A stretch of DNA of 48,253 nt from Bacillota bacterium (GTDB lineage: Bacteria > Bacillota_I > Bacilli_A > Izemoplasmatales > Hujiaoplasmataceae): positions 1-48,253 of the forward strand of contig QKCT01000038.1 in assembly GCA_003245625.1 (NCBI GenBank), given 5' to 3'. The notes beneath the pieces are model-generated. The model was not told the DNA's origin. It worked only from the letters and a program-made list of their open reading frames with translations, and searched no databases. How positions within the stretch are numbered: position 1 is the first letter of the stretch; every line of letters starts with the position of its first letter. Shown here in pieces: positions 32,876-42,227 of this stretch. The position numbers and the translations under genes are program-made.

Positions 32876-34780
32876 ATGATTATCAATTTACCAGGAGGAA
32901 ATCAACGCGAATTCGATTCCGAAAAATCATTGTTTGATATCGCAAATGAGATTTCCCCATCATTAAAAAAACGTTCCATCGTTGCTAGATTAAATGGCAA
33001 ACTTGTGGATATGGATACAGTCGTTACGACCGACTCATCGGTTGAATTTATCACGACGGATGATCCGGAAGCATTGGAAGTCTTAAGACACTCTTCTGCT
33101 CATTTGTTGGCAGAAGCAATTAAGACTCTTTATCCGCATGCTCATTTCGGTGTTGGTCCCGTGATTGAAGATGGATTCTATTATGACATCGATTTGGGAG
33201 AGGATATTTTAAGCGAGAAAGACCTTCCAATCATCGAAAAAGAAATGGCGAAGATTGCGTCTCAAAACAGTAAAATTGAGCGTGAAGTTGTTTCCAAGGA
33301 ACAAGCTTTAGAGTTGTTCAAAGATGACCCATATAAAGTGGAATTGATCAATGAGTTACCAGAATCAGAAGAGATTTCCATCTATAAACAAGCCCACTTC
33401 ACAGATTTGTGTCGGGGTCCTCATTTACCGGGAACAAAATGGATCAAGAATTTTAAGTTACTCAGTTTAGCAGGTGCATATTGGCGTGGAAATTCTGATA
33501 ACGTTCAATTAACAAGAGTCTATGGAACTGCTTTTTTCACGAAAGAAGAATTGGACGAACACTTGAATTTATTGGAGGAACGCAAAAAACGCGATCACCG
33601 TAAATTAGGAAAACAACTCGATTTGTTCATGCTGAGCGAGTATGGACCTGGATTCCCATTCTGGCTTCCAAACGGTATGATTCTTCGCCGTGAATTGGAA
33701 TCTTTCTGGTATGATGTCCACTTAAAAGAAGGATATAAACTGATCCAAACTCCTATCATGTTAAACAAGGAACTATGGGAGATTTCCGGTCACTGGGCAA
33801 ACTACCGAGAAAACATGTATACTTCCACAATTGATGATATGGAATTTGCTATTAAACCGATGAACTGCCCAGGGGGAATGTTAGTCTACAAAAGAGACAT
33901 TCATTCTTACAAAGACTTCCCACTAAAAGTCGGAGAGTTGGGGTTGGTTCACCGTCACGAAGCGAGTGGTGCTTTGAATGGATTGTTCCGAGTTAGAAAC
34001 TTCACCCAAGATGATGCTCATATCTTTATGACAGAAGATATGATTGTCCAAGAAATCCGTGAATTGGTGCGTTTGTTTGATTACATGTACAAAGTATTCA
34101 ATTTAGAATATCATATTGAATTATCGACTAGACCGGAAGATAAATTTATTGGAAAAGTAGAAACTTGGGATCGAGCTGAGAAGGCCTTAGCCGATGCTTT
34201 GGAATCGATGGGTCAAGATTATAAACTCAATCCTGGAGATGGAGCATTCTATGGACCAAAACTAGATTTCAAATTGAAAGATTCCATGAAGAGGATTTGG
34301 CAATGTGGTACGATTCAATTGGATATGAATTTACCAGAACGTTTTGATTTAACTTATATCGATTCCAATGGGGAAAAACAACGTCCGGTTATGTTGCATC
34401 GGGCATTGTATGGATCCATTGAACGTTTTATCGGTATCCTAATTGAACATTATGCAGGAGCTTTCCCAACATGGATTTCTCCAGTACAGGTGAAAGTCAT
34501 TCCAGTCAATAATGAGTATCATTTGGAGTATGCGAAAACATTGGTCGGAGAATTGAAAGATCAGGGTATTCGAGTTGAAATCGATGAACGAGATGAAAAA
34601 CTTGGCTACAAGATTAGAGAAGCTCAAACCAAAAAGATTCCATACCAATTGGTCATTGGAGATAAAGAAGTGGAAAGCGGACAAGTCAATTATCGTCGCT
34701 ATGGCGAACAGAATCAAGTTGCCGTACCTACCTATGAATTTATCGAAATGATTTTGGCTGAAATCAAAGAAAAGAAGTAG
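32876..34780 (+). CDS. thrS: Threonyl-tRNA synthetase
   Basis: This 634-residue class II enzyme has an N-terminal TGS domain (about 1-62), an editing domain (about 63-225) with HSSAHLLAEAIK and LCRGPHLP, a catalytic core with FPFWLPNGMILRRELE, PMNCPGGMLVY, HRHEASGALNGLFRVRNFTQDDAH and HRALYGSIERFIGILIEH, and a C-terminal anticodon-binding domain (about 535-634). The editing residues suggest Ser-tRNA-Thr clearing is kept. ATG is preceded by AAGGAGG. It is under T-box control and separated from rqcH by a shared terminator. Confidence 0.98.
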   Translation: MIINLPGGNQREFDSEKSLFDIANEISPSLKKRSIVARLNGKLVDMDTVVTTDSSVEFITTDDPEALEVLRHSSAHLLAEAIKTLYPHAHFGVGPVIEDGFYYDIDLGEDILSEKDLPIIEKEMAKIASQNSKIEREVVSKEQALELFKDDPYKVELINELPESEEISIYKQAHFTDLCRGPHLPGTKWIKNFKLLSLAGAYWRGNSDNVQLTRVYGTAFFTKEELDEHLNLLEERKKRDHRKLGKQLDLFMLSEYGPGFPFWLPNGMILRRELESFWYDVHLKEGYKLIQTPIMLNKELWEISGHWANYRENMYTSTIDDMEFAIKPMNCPGGMLVYKRDIHSYKDFPLKVGELGLVHRHEASGALNGLFRVRNFTQDDAHIFMTEDMIVQEIRELVRLFDYMYKVFNLEYHIELSTRPEDKFIGKVETWDRAEKALADALESMGQDYKLNPGDGAFYGPKLDFKLKDSMKRIWQCGTIQLDMNLPERFDLTYIDSNGEKQRPVMLHRALYGSIERFIGILIEHYAGAFPTWISPVQVKVIPVNNEYHLEYAKTLVGELKDQGIRVEIDERDEKLGYKIREAQTKKIPYQLVIGDKEVESGQVNYRRYGEQNQVAVPTYEFIEMILAEIKEKK

Positions 34781-34795
34781 TAATAAACAAAAGAA

Positions 34796-34831
34796 AAGAC
34801 TTGATTTTTTGGATCAAGTCTTATTTTTTTT
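34796..34831. terminator. Bidirectional terminator thrS / rqcH
   Basis: The 10-bp stem AAGACTTGAT/ATCAAGTCTT with a 7-base loop has a T run on one side and an A run on the other, between convergent genes. Confidence 0.92.
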
Positions 34832-36479
34832 GCCACGATTCGATTGTTGGAATATCTGGGTCGATGTAAATCGTTTTTTGATTAGTAAATGTCACATAAG
34901 AACCTAGCATTCCAGGAACTTTTTTGATGTTGCGAATTCTCGTGTAATCTACTGGTACAGAACTGGAATGACGACTTTTCGAATAGTACGCAGCCAGCTG
35001 CGCCGCCATCCGAATGGTTGGTTCCGTTAATTCCTCTTCTACCCAGACAATTACATGAGAACCAGTTTGTTCTTTCACATGAAACCACCAATGATTTTTA
35101 TGGGCGTATTTATGAGTCAAATAGTTGTTTTGTATGTTGTTTTTACCAACCAAAATACGGTTACCGAATTCATCGCTATAAGTATCATAGTTGGGGCGAT
35201 GCTTTTTGTTATCGGATTTTCGTTTCGGTAAATAGTTATTTTGAATCAATTCTTCTTGAATTTCGTTTAGATCATTGAGTGACTGAGTCGTCTCAATTTG
35301 ATCCAGTAATTCTTGAAAGTAGTTAATTTCACGTTTGGTAATCACCATTTGTTCTTCGACAAAACCAACGGCAGTCTTTTGTTTCTTGTATTTTGTATAA
35401 TACTTATTTGCATTCTGAATCGGTGTCAACAATCGATCCAACTCAATTTCTACTTCGCTTTCTAGTTCATATGCAAAGCCTTTGAAAGATGCGTCACCGC
35501 GATTAATTTTATGTTGATTTGCGATCAAAGTGTCTCCTTTGATTCGCCAAATATCGTTGTCTAACGCTTGTCTCAAGTCGACCGATAGTTTTTCTAATTT
35601 ATTCTTTTTTCGTTTGTATTCTCGTTTGACAAACTGATATAAATATTTATGGATTTGCTTGACTCGTTCCAAAGCAGAAGCTTCCGTAAAGTAGAAGTCG
35701 ATCAATGTGGAAAGTGTATCAAAATATTTCTTGTTTTTATCGAAAATATCGCTGTAATAATAATCGGTTTTTTCTCCGAAACAAATGGTTGGCTGGATAG
35801 GTAATTCCATTGTTTTTTGATAAGCTTCTATCAAAGGCTTCGACTCCTTTTTTGCTTTGAGGAAAACTACATTCGCAAACAGGGGAGATATTCCTTTGAT
35901 TCTGTCCACCATTTCCTTGTAGGACGGTTCTGTTTGAAAGAACTGTTCGATTGCTTGATACTCGGTTGGTGGGAGTTTATCATCTTGAGGTGTCTCATAG
36001 GTAATTCCATTCGCAATTGTTCGATCAGAGCTGTCAAACGGTGAGACGTGTTTGTAGGCATTCAAGATGTGTCGCTCCGGGTCCAAAAGAATTAAATTCG
36101 TATAACGACTAAACATTTCATAAATTAGATACAGCCGAACCTTATCGCCAATCTCATTTGTGGCGTCAAAAGAAACTTCGATAATTCGATCATCATCAAG
36201 TGTGTGAATCGAGTCAATAAAAGAACCTTCCAAGTGTTTTCGTAAGAACATACAGAATCCGCCGGGTAGATAATCCGAAGGGATTAATTGATTGGTTATG
36301 TTGATTCTGGAAAGAGAAGTAGACAAGGATAAATAGAGCTTCCTATTTTGGTTTGCGACGCGAACCAAAAAGAGAAAATCCGTCTTTCCGAGCTGCGTGA
36401 TTTTCTGTATCCGACCAGTCTTCAGTTCCCCTTCCAATTCCTTCGCCAAATGCCATAAAAAACGGCCATCCATGCTCAT
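34821..36479 (-). CDS. rqcH: NFACT-family ribosome quality control protein RqcH
   Basis: This 552-residue protein of the Rqc2/FbpA/NEMF family has an NFACT-N domain (MDGRFLWHLAKELEGELKTGRIQKI and the strand LYLSLSTSLSRINIT), a central helix-hairpin-helix/coiled-coil part (about 290-430, rich in Lys/Glu) and an NFACT-R domain near the C-terminus (HWWFHVKEQTGSHVIVW). In Bacillus, RqcH binds stalled 50S subunits and recruits tRNA-Ala to add alanine tails for degradation. Older annotation calls it a fibronectin-binding protein; no signal peptide is present, so a surface role is unlikely. ATG has GGTGAT upstream. It is divergent from gmk. Confidence 0.92.
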   Translation of the reverse strand: MSMDGRFLWHLAKELEGELKTGRIQKITQLGKTDFLFLVRVANQNRKLYLSLSTSLSRINITNQLIPSDYLPGGFCMFLRKHLEGSFIDSIHTLDDDRIIEVSFDATNEIGDKVRLYLIYEMFSRYTNLILLDPERHILNAYKHVSPFDSSDRTIANGITYETPQDDKLPPTEYQAIEQFFQTEPSYKEMVDRIKGISPLFANVVFLKAKKESKPLIEAYQKTMELPIQPTICFGEKTDYYYSDIFDKNKKYFDTLSTLIDFYFTEASALERVKQIHKYLYQFVKREYKRKKNKLEKLSVDLRQALDNDIWRIKGDTLIANQHKINRGDASFKGFAYELESEVEIELDRLLTPIQNANKYYTKYKKQKTAVGFVEEQMVITKREINYFQELLDQIETTQSLNDLNEIQEELIQNNYLPKRKSDNKKHRPNYDTYSDEFGNRILVGKNNIQNNYLTHKYAHKNHWWFHVKEQTGSHVIVWVEEELTEPTIRMAAQLAAYYSKSRHSSSVPVDYTRIRNIKKVPGMLGSYVTFTNQKTIYIDPDIPTIESWQKK

Positions 36480-36494
36480 ATTATCACCAAAATC

Positions 36495-36503
36495 ATTATA
36501 TCA
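36495..36503 (-). promoter_or_regulatory. Extended -10 promoter of rqcH
   Basis: The minus strand reads TGATATAAT, a perfect -10 with TG, 16 bases before the start codon. A leader this short puts transcription start close to the Shine-Dalgarno. Confidence 0.5.
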
Positions 36504-36542
36504 CAGTTTAAAAACAATTTACTATTTATATTATTTGTGTTA

Positions 36543-36551
36543 TGATATAAC
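36543..36551 (+). promoter_or_regulatory. Likely extended -10 promoter of gmk-rpoZ
   Basis: TGATATAAC in the divergent region lies 43 bases before the TTG start chosen for gmk. No clear -35 is seen. Confidence 0.4.
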
Positions 36552-36594
36552 ATAATAATTAGTGAAAAGCAATTTTCGGTTGGGGGGGATTGTC

Positions 36595-37215
36595 TTGAAA
36601 CTGAACGAAAAGGGACTACTAGTCATCATCAGCGGTCCAAGTGGAGTCGGAAAAGGAACGATTCGAAAGGCGTTGTTCGAAATTCCGGATAACAACTTTT
36701 GCTACTCCGTATCCATGACCACAAGAAAGCCTCGTCCAGGAGAAGTGGATGGGTCAGATTACTTCTTTGTGACTCGAGAAGAGTTCCAAAAGAGAATCGA
36801 TGAAAACGGCTTTCTAGAATATGCAGAGTTTGTCGGTGAGTATTACGGTACCCCAATGGATTATATCGAAAAACAAATGGAAGCCGGCAAAGAAGTAATT
36901 GTGGAAATTGAAGTTCAAGGAGCGTTACAAACCCAGGAGAAAATCCCGGAAGCAGTCTTTATCTTCATTGTTCCACCATCAAAAAAAGCATTAATCGAAC
37001 GTTTAAAAAATCGCGGTACCGATACACCGGAAAAGATTCAAAAACGCGTAGAGAAAGCAGAAAGAGAATACTCTTTAGCATATAAGTATGACTACATCGT
37101 CGTCAATGATGATGTTCATAATGCCGCTGACCGTATCTACGCTATCATCCGTGCTGAGCACGCTAAGACAGAACGCTCGATCCATAAATATTACAAATTG
37201 TTGGAGGGTAAATAA
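36595..37215 (+). CDS. gmk: Guanylate kinase
   Basis: I choose TTG at 36595 (MKLNEKGLLVIISGPSG, 206 residues) because it matches the family length and has a GGGGGGAT Shine-Dalgarno 6 bases upstream. The track's GTG at 36562 would leave almost no 5' leader after the promoter. The enzyme phosphorylates GMP to GDP. The P-loop is GPSGVGKGT, the GMP-binding segment is SVSMTTRKPRPGEVDGSDYFFV with FLEYAEFVGEYYGTP, and the lid is KNRGTDTPEKIQKRV. The stop overlaps the rpoZ start by one base. gmk-rpoZ is a common bacterial pair. Confidence 0.96.
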   Translation: MKLNEKGLLVIISGPSGVGKGTIRKALFEIPDNNFCYSVSMTTRKPRPGEVDGSDYFFVTREEFQKRIDENGFLEYAEFVGEYYGTPMDYIEKQMEAGKEVIVEIEVQGALQTQEKIPEAVFIFIVPPSKKALIERLKNRGTDTPEKIQKRVEKAEREYSLAYKYDYIVVNDDVHNAADRIYAIIRAEHAKTERSIHKYYKLLEGK

Positions 37216-37559
37216 TGATAAAAGAAAAAGATCTCGAAAAATTGATGGAAATGAGAGAAGAAATCGATCTAAACTATCGCCCTGTACAAGGCAATCGCTT
37301 TGGGGATTATGTATTCAGTGGAGATTTAGAAGATAAGAAAGCAAAAATCACCCCGAAGAATACAGAAGGATTACGATATCCATCCATTGACGATCTTCTG
37401 CAAGTAGTTGATTCCAAATACAAATTGGCTTACATTGCAGCGAAGCGCGCCAAAATCATTAAGAAAGATGAATACTCTTCCGTTGACAATCGTTGTGTCA
37501 AACCGGTTGGAAAAGCTTTAGAAGAGATTTTGGAGAAGAAAGTTACCGCAAAATTCTAA
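37215..37559 (+). CDS. rpoZ: RNA polymerase omega subunit with long N-terminal extension
   Basis: This 114-residue protein's second half (about 53-114) is RpoZ: LRYPSIDDLLQVVDSKYKLAYIAAKRAKII, a short variable loop, and VKPVGKALEEIL. It assists folding of beta-prime. Typical Firmicutes omega is only about 60-70 residues. Here about 50 extra residues precede it: MIKEKDLEKLMEMREEIDLN, then an acidic/aromatic stretch with NRFGDYVFSGDLEDKK. ATG overlaps gmk (TAATG) and has GGAGGGT upstream, so the extension is almost surely translated; no internal ATG precedes the omega core. What the extension does is unknown. Confidence 0.93.
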   Translation: MIKEKDLEKLMEMREEIDLNYRPVQGNRFGDYVFSGDLEDKKAKITPKNTEGLRYPSIDDLLQVVDSKYKLAYIAAKRAKIIKKDEYSSVDNRCVKPVGKALEEILEKKVTAKF

Positions 37560-37583
37560 AAAACAGCTTAGGCTGTTTTTTTA
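37557..37583 (+). terminator. First of two tandem terminators after rpoZ
   Basis: The stem AAACAGC/GCTGTTT with a TTAG loop and T run overlaps the rpoZ stop codon. Confidence 0.85.
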
Positions 37584-37595
37584 TTTGACCTGATC

Positions 37596-37625
37596 AACCG
37601 GAACCCAAAAAATCCGGTTTTATTT
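37596..37625 (+). terminator. Second tandem terminator after rpoZ
   Basis: The stem AACCGGA/TCCGGTT with a 10-base A-rich loop is followed by TTATTTT. It lies only 13 bases from the first terminator and insulates polC. Confidence 0.75.
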
Positions 37626-37658
37626 TCACTATTTTCACTAAAAAACCATTTCGATATA

Positions 37659-37667
37659 TGTTATAAT
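37659..37667 (+). promoter_or_regulatory. Extended -10 promoter of polC
   Basis: TGTTATAAT lies 25 bases before the ATG. The -35 region has no good hexamer. A direct repeat TTTTCACTA(T) at 37624-37640 lies just upstream. Confidence 0.5.
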
Positions 37668-37691
37668 AGACTTTAGTTTGGAGATGATTGA

Positions 37692-40600
37692 ATGAATTAC
37701 ATTGATGTTCTTTTGGAGCAACTGCACCTAGAAGACACCATAATAAAAGAATATTGCAAAGTAACGAACGTAGAGGTGGATCAATTAACGGAAACCTGGA
37801 CGTTCGATCTTCTCTTTAGCCAAACCATTCCGATTCTTCATTATCGGAATTTTATCACACGCTTAAAAAAACTGAGTGATCATATTCCTAGTGTGAAAGA
37901 TGTGGATTACCGAGTTGTGTTCCATGATATCGATCCGGAAATGATCTTAGAATACTATGATTTCGCAATCGATGTGATTCTTGAAACCAACAAACGAATC
38001 TACCCTTTAAAAGAATATGAAACCGATCTAGAGGACAATATCATACGCGTGTATGTTCCACAAGGAGCGATCAGCGCAACAATATTCCGCGACGAAATCG
38101 AAGCGGAAATGAGAAGGAACGGGTTTGCTTGTGAAATTGAAATCGTCGTTGATGAAAAACAAGAGACAATTGACGAGTCGATTCAAAACCATATCAATAC
38201 GTTTGTTGAGGCGAATCGCATTGACTTTGATGAAACCATAGAATACATCTCTTTAACCAACGGTGGCGAAATCAATAATTTCATTCCAATCAAAGAAATT
38301 CCATTAACAGAAATCGAACTAGAAGAATATAAAGAACGCCATGGTGGAAAAGCTATCATCAGTGTCCAAGGGATTGTTGTTTACACAGAATTTGTAGAAA
38401 CAAAGAACTCCGGACTTGTGAAACTCGTTGTGAGTGATGGAGAGGATTCGATTTTCCTCACCAAAAAGAATCTTCGATCCATGGATTTGGATTTCTTTAA
38501 ACAAATCGAAAAGAATTTTGGCATCAAAGCCAAATGTTATGCACAATATGATGAATTCCAAAAAGAAGTTATTTTAGTACCAATCGCAATTTCTAGAAGC
38601 AATCGTCCAATCAAAACCGATCAACGTTCAGACGACGCTCCTAACAAAAGGGTGGAACTTCATCTCCATACAAAGATGTCCGCAATGGATGGAGTGAACG
38701 ACATCTCGGAATATCTAGAACGTGCAAAAGAATGGGGTCATACGGCAATTGGTGTTTCTGATCATGGTTCTGTTCAAACATTCCCAGAACTTTACAACAA
38801 AACCAAAGGTGGTTCCCTTAAAGCGTTATATGGAGTTGAAATGACTTATGTGGATGACGAAGACATCGCCATCACAAGAGGAGAATCAAATCAACTTCTC
38901 TCCGAAGCAACCTATGTTGTGTTCGATATTGAAACCACAGGTTTGTCTATTACCTACGATACTTTGATCGAAATCGCTGGAGTGAAAGTCCGAAACGGTG
39001 CGATTCTTAGTAAATTCTCTGAATTCATCGATCCAAAAAGAGAAGTCTCAGCTTTTACTGAAAATCTAACCGGTATTACGAACCAAATGGTGAAGGGAAA
39101 ACGGACAATTAAAGAAGTCCTAAAAGATTTCCATGAATTTACGAAAGATACGATTTTAGTTGCTCATAATGCCGATTTTGATCTCGGCTTCCTATACTTT
39201 AATTATCGCAATCTAGGTATCTCCAATCAAATCAATCCTTCGATTGACACCCTGACGTTGGCAAAAGTACTTTTACCAACGAAAAAACAATTTTCTTTAA
39301 ATCGTTTAGCCAAAGAATTCAAAGTTCCGCTCGATAATCATCACCGGGCGATTAATGATGCCGAAGCAACGACGGAAGTTTTCCTTCATTTGTTAAGACG
39401 TGTGAAGAAACAAGGGTTTAATCGTTTCAAAGATATGAATTTAATGATCCAAAAGGAAGAAGTCTATAAATATCCATATCCAACTCATATCAATTTGTTG
39501 GTAAAAGAACAAATCGGTCTCAAGAATATGTATTACTTATTATCCGAAGGACTTACGACATACTACGACCGAGGCGACGCTAAGATTTTGAAGTCTAAAC
39601 TTCAAAAACATCGGAATGGTCTCTTGGTATCCAGTGGATGCTATAACTCTCATTTTTTTGAGATTGCCATGAACAAAACAAGAAAAGAACTCGTAGAAGA
39701 AGCGAAATTCTACGATTATTTGGAAGTGCAACCACCGTCTTATTTCATCTATCTTTCCGAAGAAAATCCAAATTGGAAGAATATGATTCAAGATGTGATC
39801 AAACGCGTTGTGGAAGTCGGAAAAGAACTTAACATTCCTGTCGTAGCTACAGGAGATGTCCATCATTTGGATGCTCGTGATATGAAATATCGTGAAATCA
39901 TGATTAATACACCTGTCGTAGGTGGTGGATTACACGCACTTTACTCTCGAAAAAACAAACCGAATCAGTACTTCATGACAACAGAAGAAATGTTGGATGA
40001 GTTCGCCTTTTTAGGCGTAGATACCGCGTATGAAATTGTTGTCGAGAATTCCAATAAAATCGCTGATTCCGTCGATAATATTGTCGTTATTCCAAATGAA
40101 TTGTATGCACCTACCGATGAATTTTTGGCCGAGCGCGGAATTCCTTCTATCAAAACCAAAGTCGAAAAAATGGTACAAGAAAAGGTTCGTTCCATTTATG
40201 GAGATCCACTTCCTGAAATCGTAAAACGAAGAGTGGATAGAGAATTGACCAATATCATCGAACATCAATTCTCTACGGTATATTTCATTTCTCATCTATT
40301 GGTAAACAAGAGCTTAGAGGATGGATACCTCGTCGGTTCACGTGGGTCAGTAGGTAGTTCATTAGTGGCAACACTAATGGATATCACGGAAGTAAATCCA
40401 CTTCCACCACATTATGTATGTCCGAAATGTCATTTTTCTGCATTTAAGAAAACCAATGAAGAAAAAATTTCTCTTGGTGAGAGTGACTTTGAAGCAGCAA
40501 ACGCTCAAGTATTTGAAAACACCGATTGCGGATGGGATTTGCCAAAGGCAAATTGTCCAGTATGCTCTACGGAAATGATTAAGGATGGGCATGATATTCC

Positions 40601-42155
40601 GTTCGAAACGTTCTTAGGTTTTGAAGGTGATAAAATCCCGGATATCGACTTGAACTTCTCTGGAGAATATCAAGGTGTCGTTCATGAATATATTCGCGAA
40701 CTTTTTGGAAAAAATCATGCATTTCGTGCCGGAACCATCGGTACGTCCGCTGCTAGAACGTCCTATTTAATGGTTCGAGATTATTACGATAAAATCAATG
40801 AGTCTAGAAAACAAAAAGGATTGGAACCAGTCCGAATTCGTCGTGCGGAAATGGAACGATTAGCACGAGGAATTGAAGGGACGAAGCGTTCCAGCGGGCA
40901 ACACCCGGGGGGAATTGTTGTCGTACCAAATACCAATGAAATCTATGACTTTACCCCGGTACAATATCCCGGAACCGCTGCGGATACCACATGGAAAACC
41001 ACTCACTTCGATTATCACTCGATAGAGAAGAATTTATTCAAGCTAGATGTTTTGGGACATGATGATCCTACGATGATTCGTTACTTAATGGATTTGGTTC
41101 ATCAAAATCAAAATGAATTCCCATTCACCGATCCGAAGTCGATTCCTGTTGATGATCCAGATGTATATAAATTATTATCCAGTGTAGATATCATCGACTT
41201 AAAGAAAGAAGACTTAAATTCTGAAGTTGCCTCTTTTGGAATTCCAGAGTTTGGCACGAATTTCGTGCGTGGAATGTTAACTGAATCGAGACCAAAATCA
41301 TTCGCTGAGTTGGTCAAAATTTCCGGTTTATCACACGGGACTGATGTTTGGATTGGAAATAGTCAAACCTTGGTTTCAGGATCCAATAAATCCTATCCGA
41401 GAGTGGAATTTAAGGATATCATTGGATGTCGAGACGACATCATGGTAGACCTGATCAATTTTGGCTTAGAACCAACGATGGCGTTTGAAATCATGGAGTT
41501 TGTACGGAAAGGGAAAGCGGGAAAGAGTCCAGATAAGTGGGCTGCTTATGCCGATATCATGCGAGAGACGAAAGTGCCGGAATGGTATATCTGGTCTTGT
41601 TCTAAGATTCAATATATGTTCCCAAAAGCTCATGCGACAGCCTATGTATTAATGGCGATGAGAATCGCGTGGTTTAAACTCTATCGTCCTATCTATTTCT
41701 ATGCAGCATATTTCTCGAAACGCGCTTCTTTGTTTGATGCTGACGCATTCTATAATAACTATGAAGGATTGAGTCGTAAAATCAAAGAAATCAAAGAAAT
41801 GGGGAATTCTGCGACAGATCGAGAGCAAACCATGTTGACGGTACTAGAAGTAGCGTTAGAGATGGTGAAGCGAGGATTCAATTTTAAACCAATTGATTTA
41901 TACAAGTCTGATTCAAGAAACTTCGTGATCGATGAAGACAAACAATCCTTGATTTTGCCGTTTATCGTGGTGGATTCTTTGGGAACCAATGTTGCTGACA
42001 CCATTATTCAGGCTCGTGAGGAAAAACCGTTTATTTCGAAACAAGATGTTAAAAATCGAACAAAGTTAAGTTCCACACTTTTTACAAGGTTAGAAGAACT
42101 AGGAACATTCGATGGAATGATTGAGAAAAATCAGATGTCTTTATTTGATTTGTAA
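37692..42155 (+). CDS. polC: DNA polymerase III alpha subunit, PolC type
   Basis: This 1487-residue replicative polymerase is of the Gram-positive type. In order it has an N-terminal region and OB fold (about 230-310), a PHP domain (VELHLHTKMSAMDGV and GVSDHG, about 320-400), an inserted DEDD 3'-5' proofreading exonuclease (VVFDIETTGLSITYDTLIEIAG, AHNADFDLGF, HRAINDAEATTEV, about 405-575), a second PHP part (VVATGDVHHLDARD), a zinc finger (CPKCHFSAF with CPVCSTEM), and the palm/fingers with DIDLNFSGEYQ carrying catalytic Asps and QHPGGIVVVP. The exonuclease embedded within PHP distinguishes PolC from DnaE. The start has a GGAGATG Shine-Dalgarno. It is monocistronic. Confidence 0.98.
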   Translation: MNYIDVLLEQLHLEDTIIKEYCKVTNVEVDQLTETWTFDLLFSQTIPILHYRNFITRLKKLSDHIPSVKDVDYRVVFHDIDPEMILEYYDFAIDVILETNKRIYPLKEYETDLEDNIIRVYVPQGAISATIFRDEIEAEMRRNGFACEIEIVVDEKQETIDESIQNHINTFVEANRIDFDETIEYISLTNGGEINNFIPIKEIPLTEIELEEYKERHGGKAIISVQGIVVYTEFVETKNSGLVKLVVSDGEDSIFLTKKNLRSMDLDFFKQIEKNFGIKAKCYAQYDEFQKEVILVPIAISRSNRPIKTDQRSDDAPNKRVELHLHTKMSAMDGVNDISEYLERAKEWGHTAIGVSDHGSVQTFPELYNKTKGGSLKALYGVEMTYVDDEDIAITRGESNQLLSEATYVVFDIETTGLSITYDTLIEIAGVKVRNGAILSKFSEFIDPKREVSAFTENLTGITNQMVKGKRTIKEVLKDFHEFTKDTILVAHNADFDLGFLYFNYRNLGISNQINPSIDTLTLAKVLLPTKKQFSLNRLAKEFKVPLDNHHRAINDAEATTEVFLHLLRRVKKQGFNRFKDMNLMIQKEEVYKYPYPTHINLLVKEQIGLKNMYYLLSEGLTTYYDRGDAKILKSKLQKHRNGLLVSSGCYNSHFFEIAMNKTRKELVEEAKFYDYLEVQPPSYFIYLSEENPNWKNMIQDVIKRVVEVGKELNIPVVATGDVHHLDARDMKYREIMINTPVVGGGLHALYSRKNKPNQYFMTTEEMLDEFAFLGVDTAYEIVVENSNKIADSVDNIVVIPNELYAPTDEFLAERGIPSIKTKVEKMVQEKVRSIYGDPLPEIVKRRVDRELTNIIEHQFSTVYFISHLLVNKSLEDGYLVGSRGSVGSSLVATLMDITEVNPLPPHYVCPKCHFSAFKKTNEEKISLGESDFEAANAQVFENTDCGWDLPKANCPVCSTEMIKDGHDIPFETFLGFEGDKIPDIDLNFSGEYQGVVHEYIRELFGKNHAFRAGTIGTSAARTSYLMVRDYYDKINESRKQKGLEPVRIRRAEMERLARGIEGTKRSSGQHPGGIVVVPNTNEIYDFTPVQYPGTAADTTWKTTHFDYHSIEKNLFKLDVLGHDDPTMIRYLMDLVHQNQNEFPFTDPKSIPVDDPDVYKLLSSVDIIDLKKEDLNSEVASFGIPEFGTNFVRGMLTESRPKSFAELVKISGLSHGTDVWIGNSQTLVSGSNKSYPRVEFKDIIGCRDDIMVDLINFGLEPTMAFEIMEFVRKGKAGKSPDKWAAYADIMRETKVPEWYIWSCSKIQYMFPKAHATAYVLMAMRIAWFKLYRPIYFYAAYFSKRASLFDADAFYNNYEGLSRKIKEIKEMGNSATDREQTMLTVLEVALEMVKRGFNFKPIDLYKSDSRNFVIDEDKQSLILPFIVVDSLGTNVADTIIQAREEKPFISKQDVKNRTKLSSTLFTRLEELGTFDGMIEKNQMSLFDL

Positions 42156-42195
42156 AAAATCGATACTTTTATCATATTTTCAACATAATTACGTG

Positions 42196-42201
42196 TATAA
42201 T
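42196..42201 (+). promoter_or_regulatory. Possible -10 of the Bax inhibitor-1 family gene
   Basis: TATAAT lies 27 bases before the start, with TG directly adjacent. No matching -35 is seen at the right distance. Confidence 0.4.
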
Positions 42202-42227
42202 AAAAAGTAGATATTGGAGGTATCAAT

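Noticed and set aside
36562-36594. Longer GTG start for gmk
   Set aside because: It would begin within about ten bases of the predicted transcription start and lacks a ribosome site, whereas TTG at 36595 has one.
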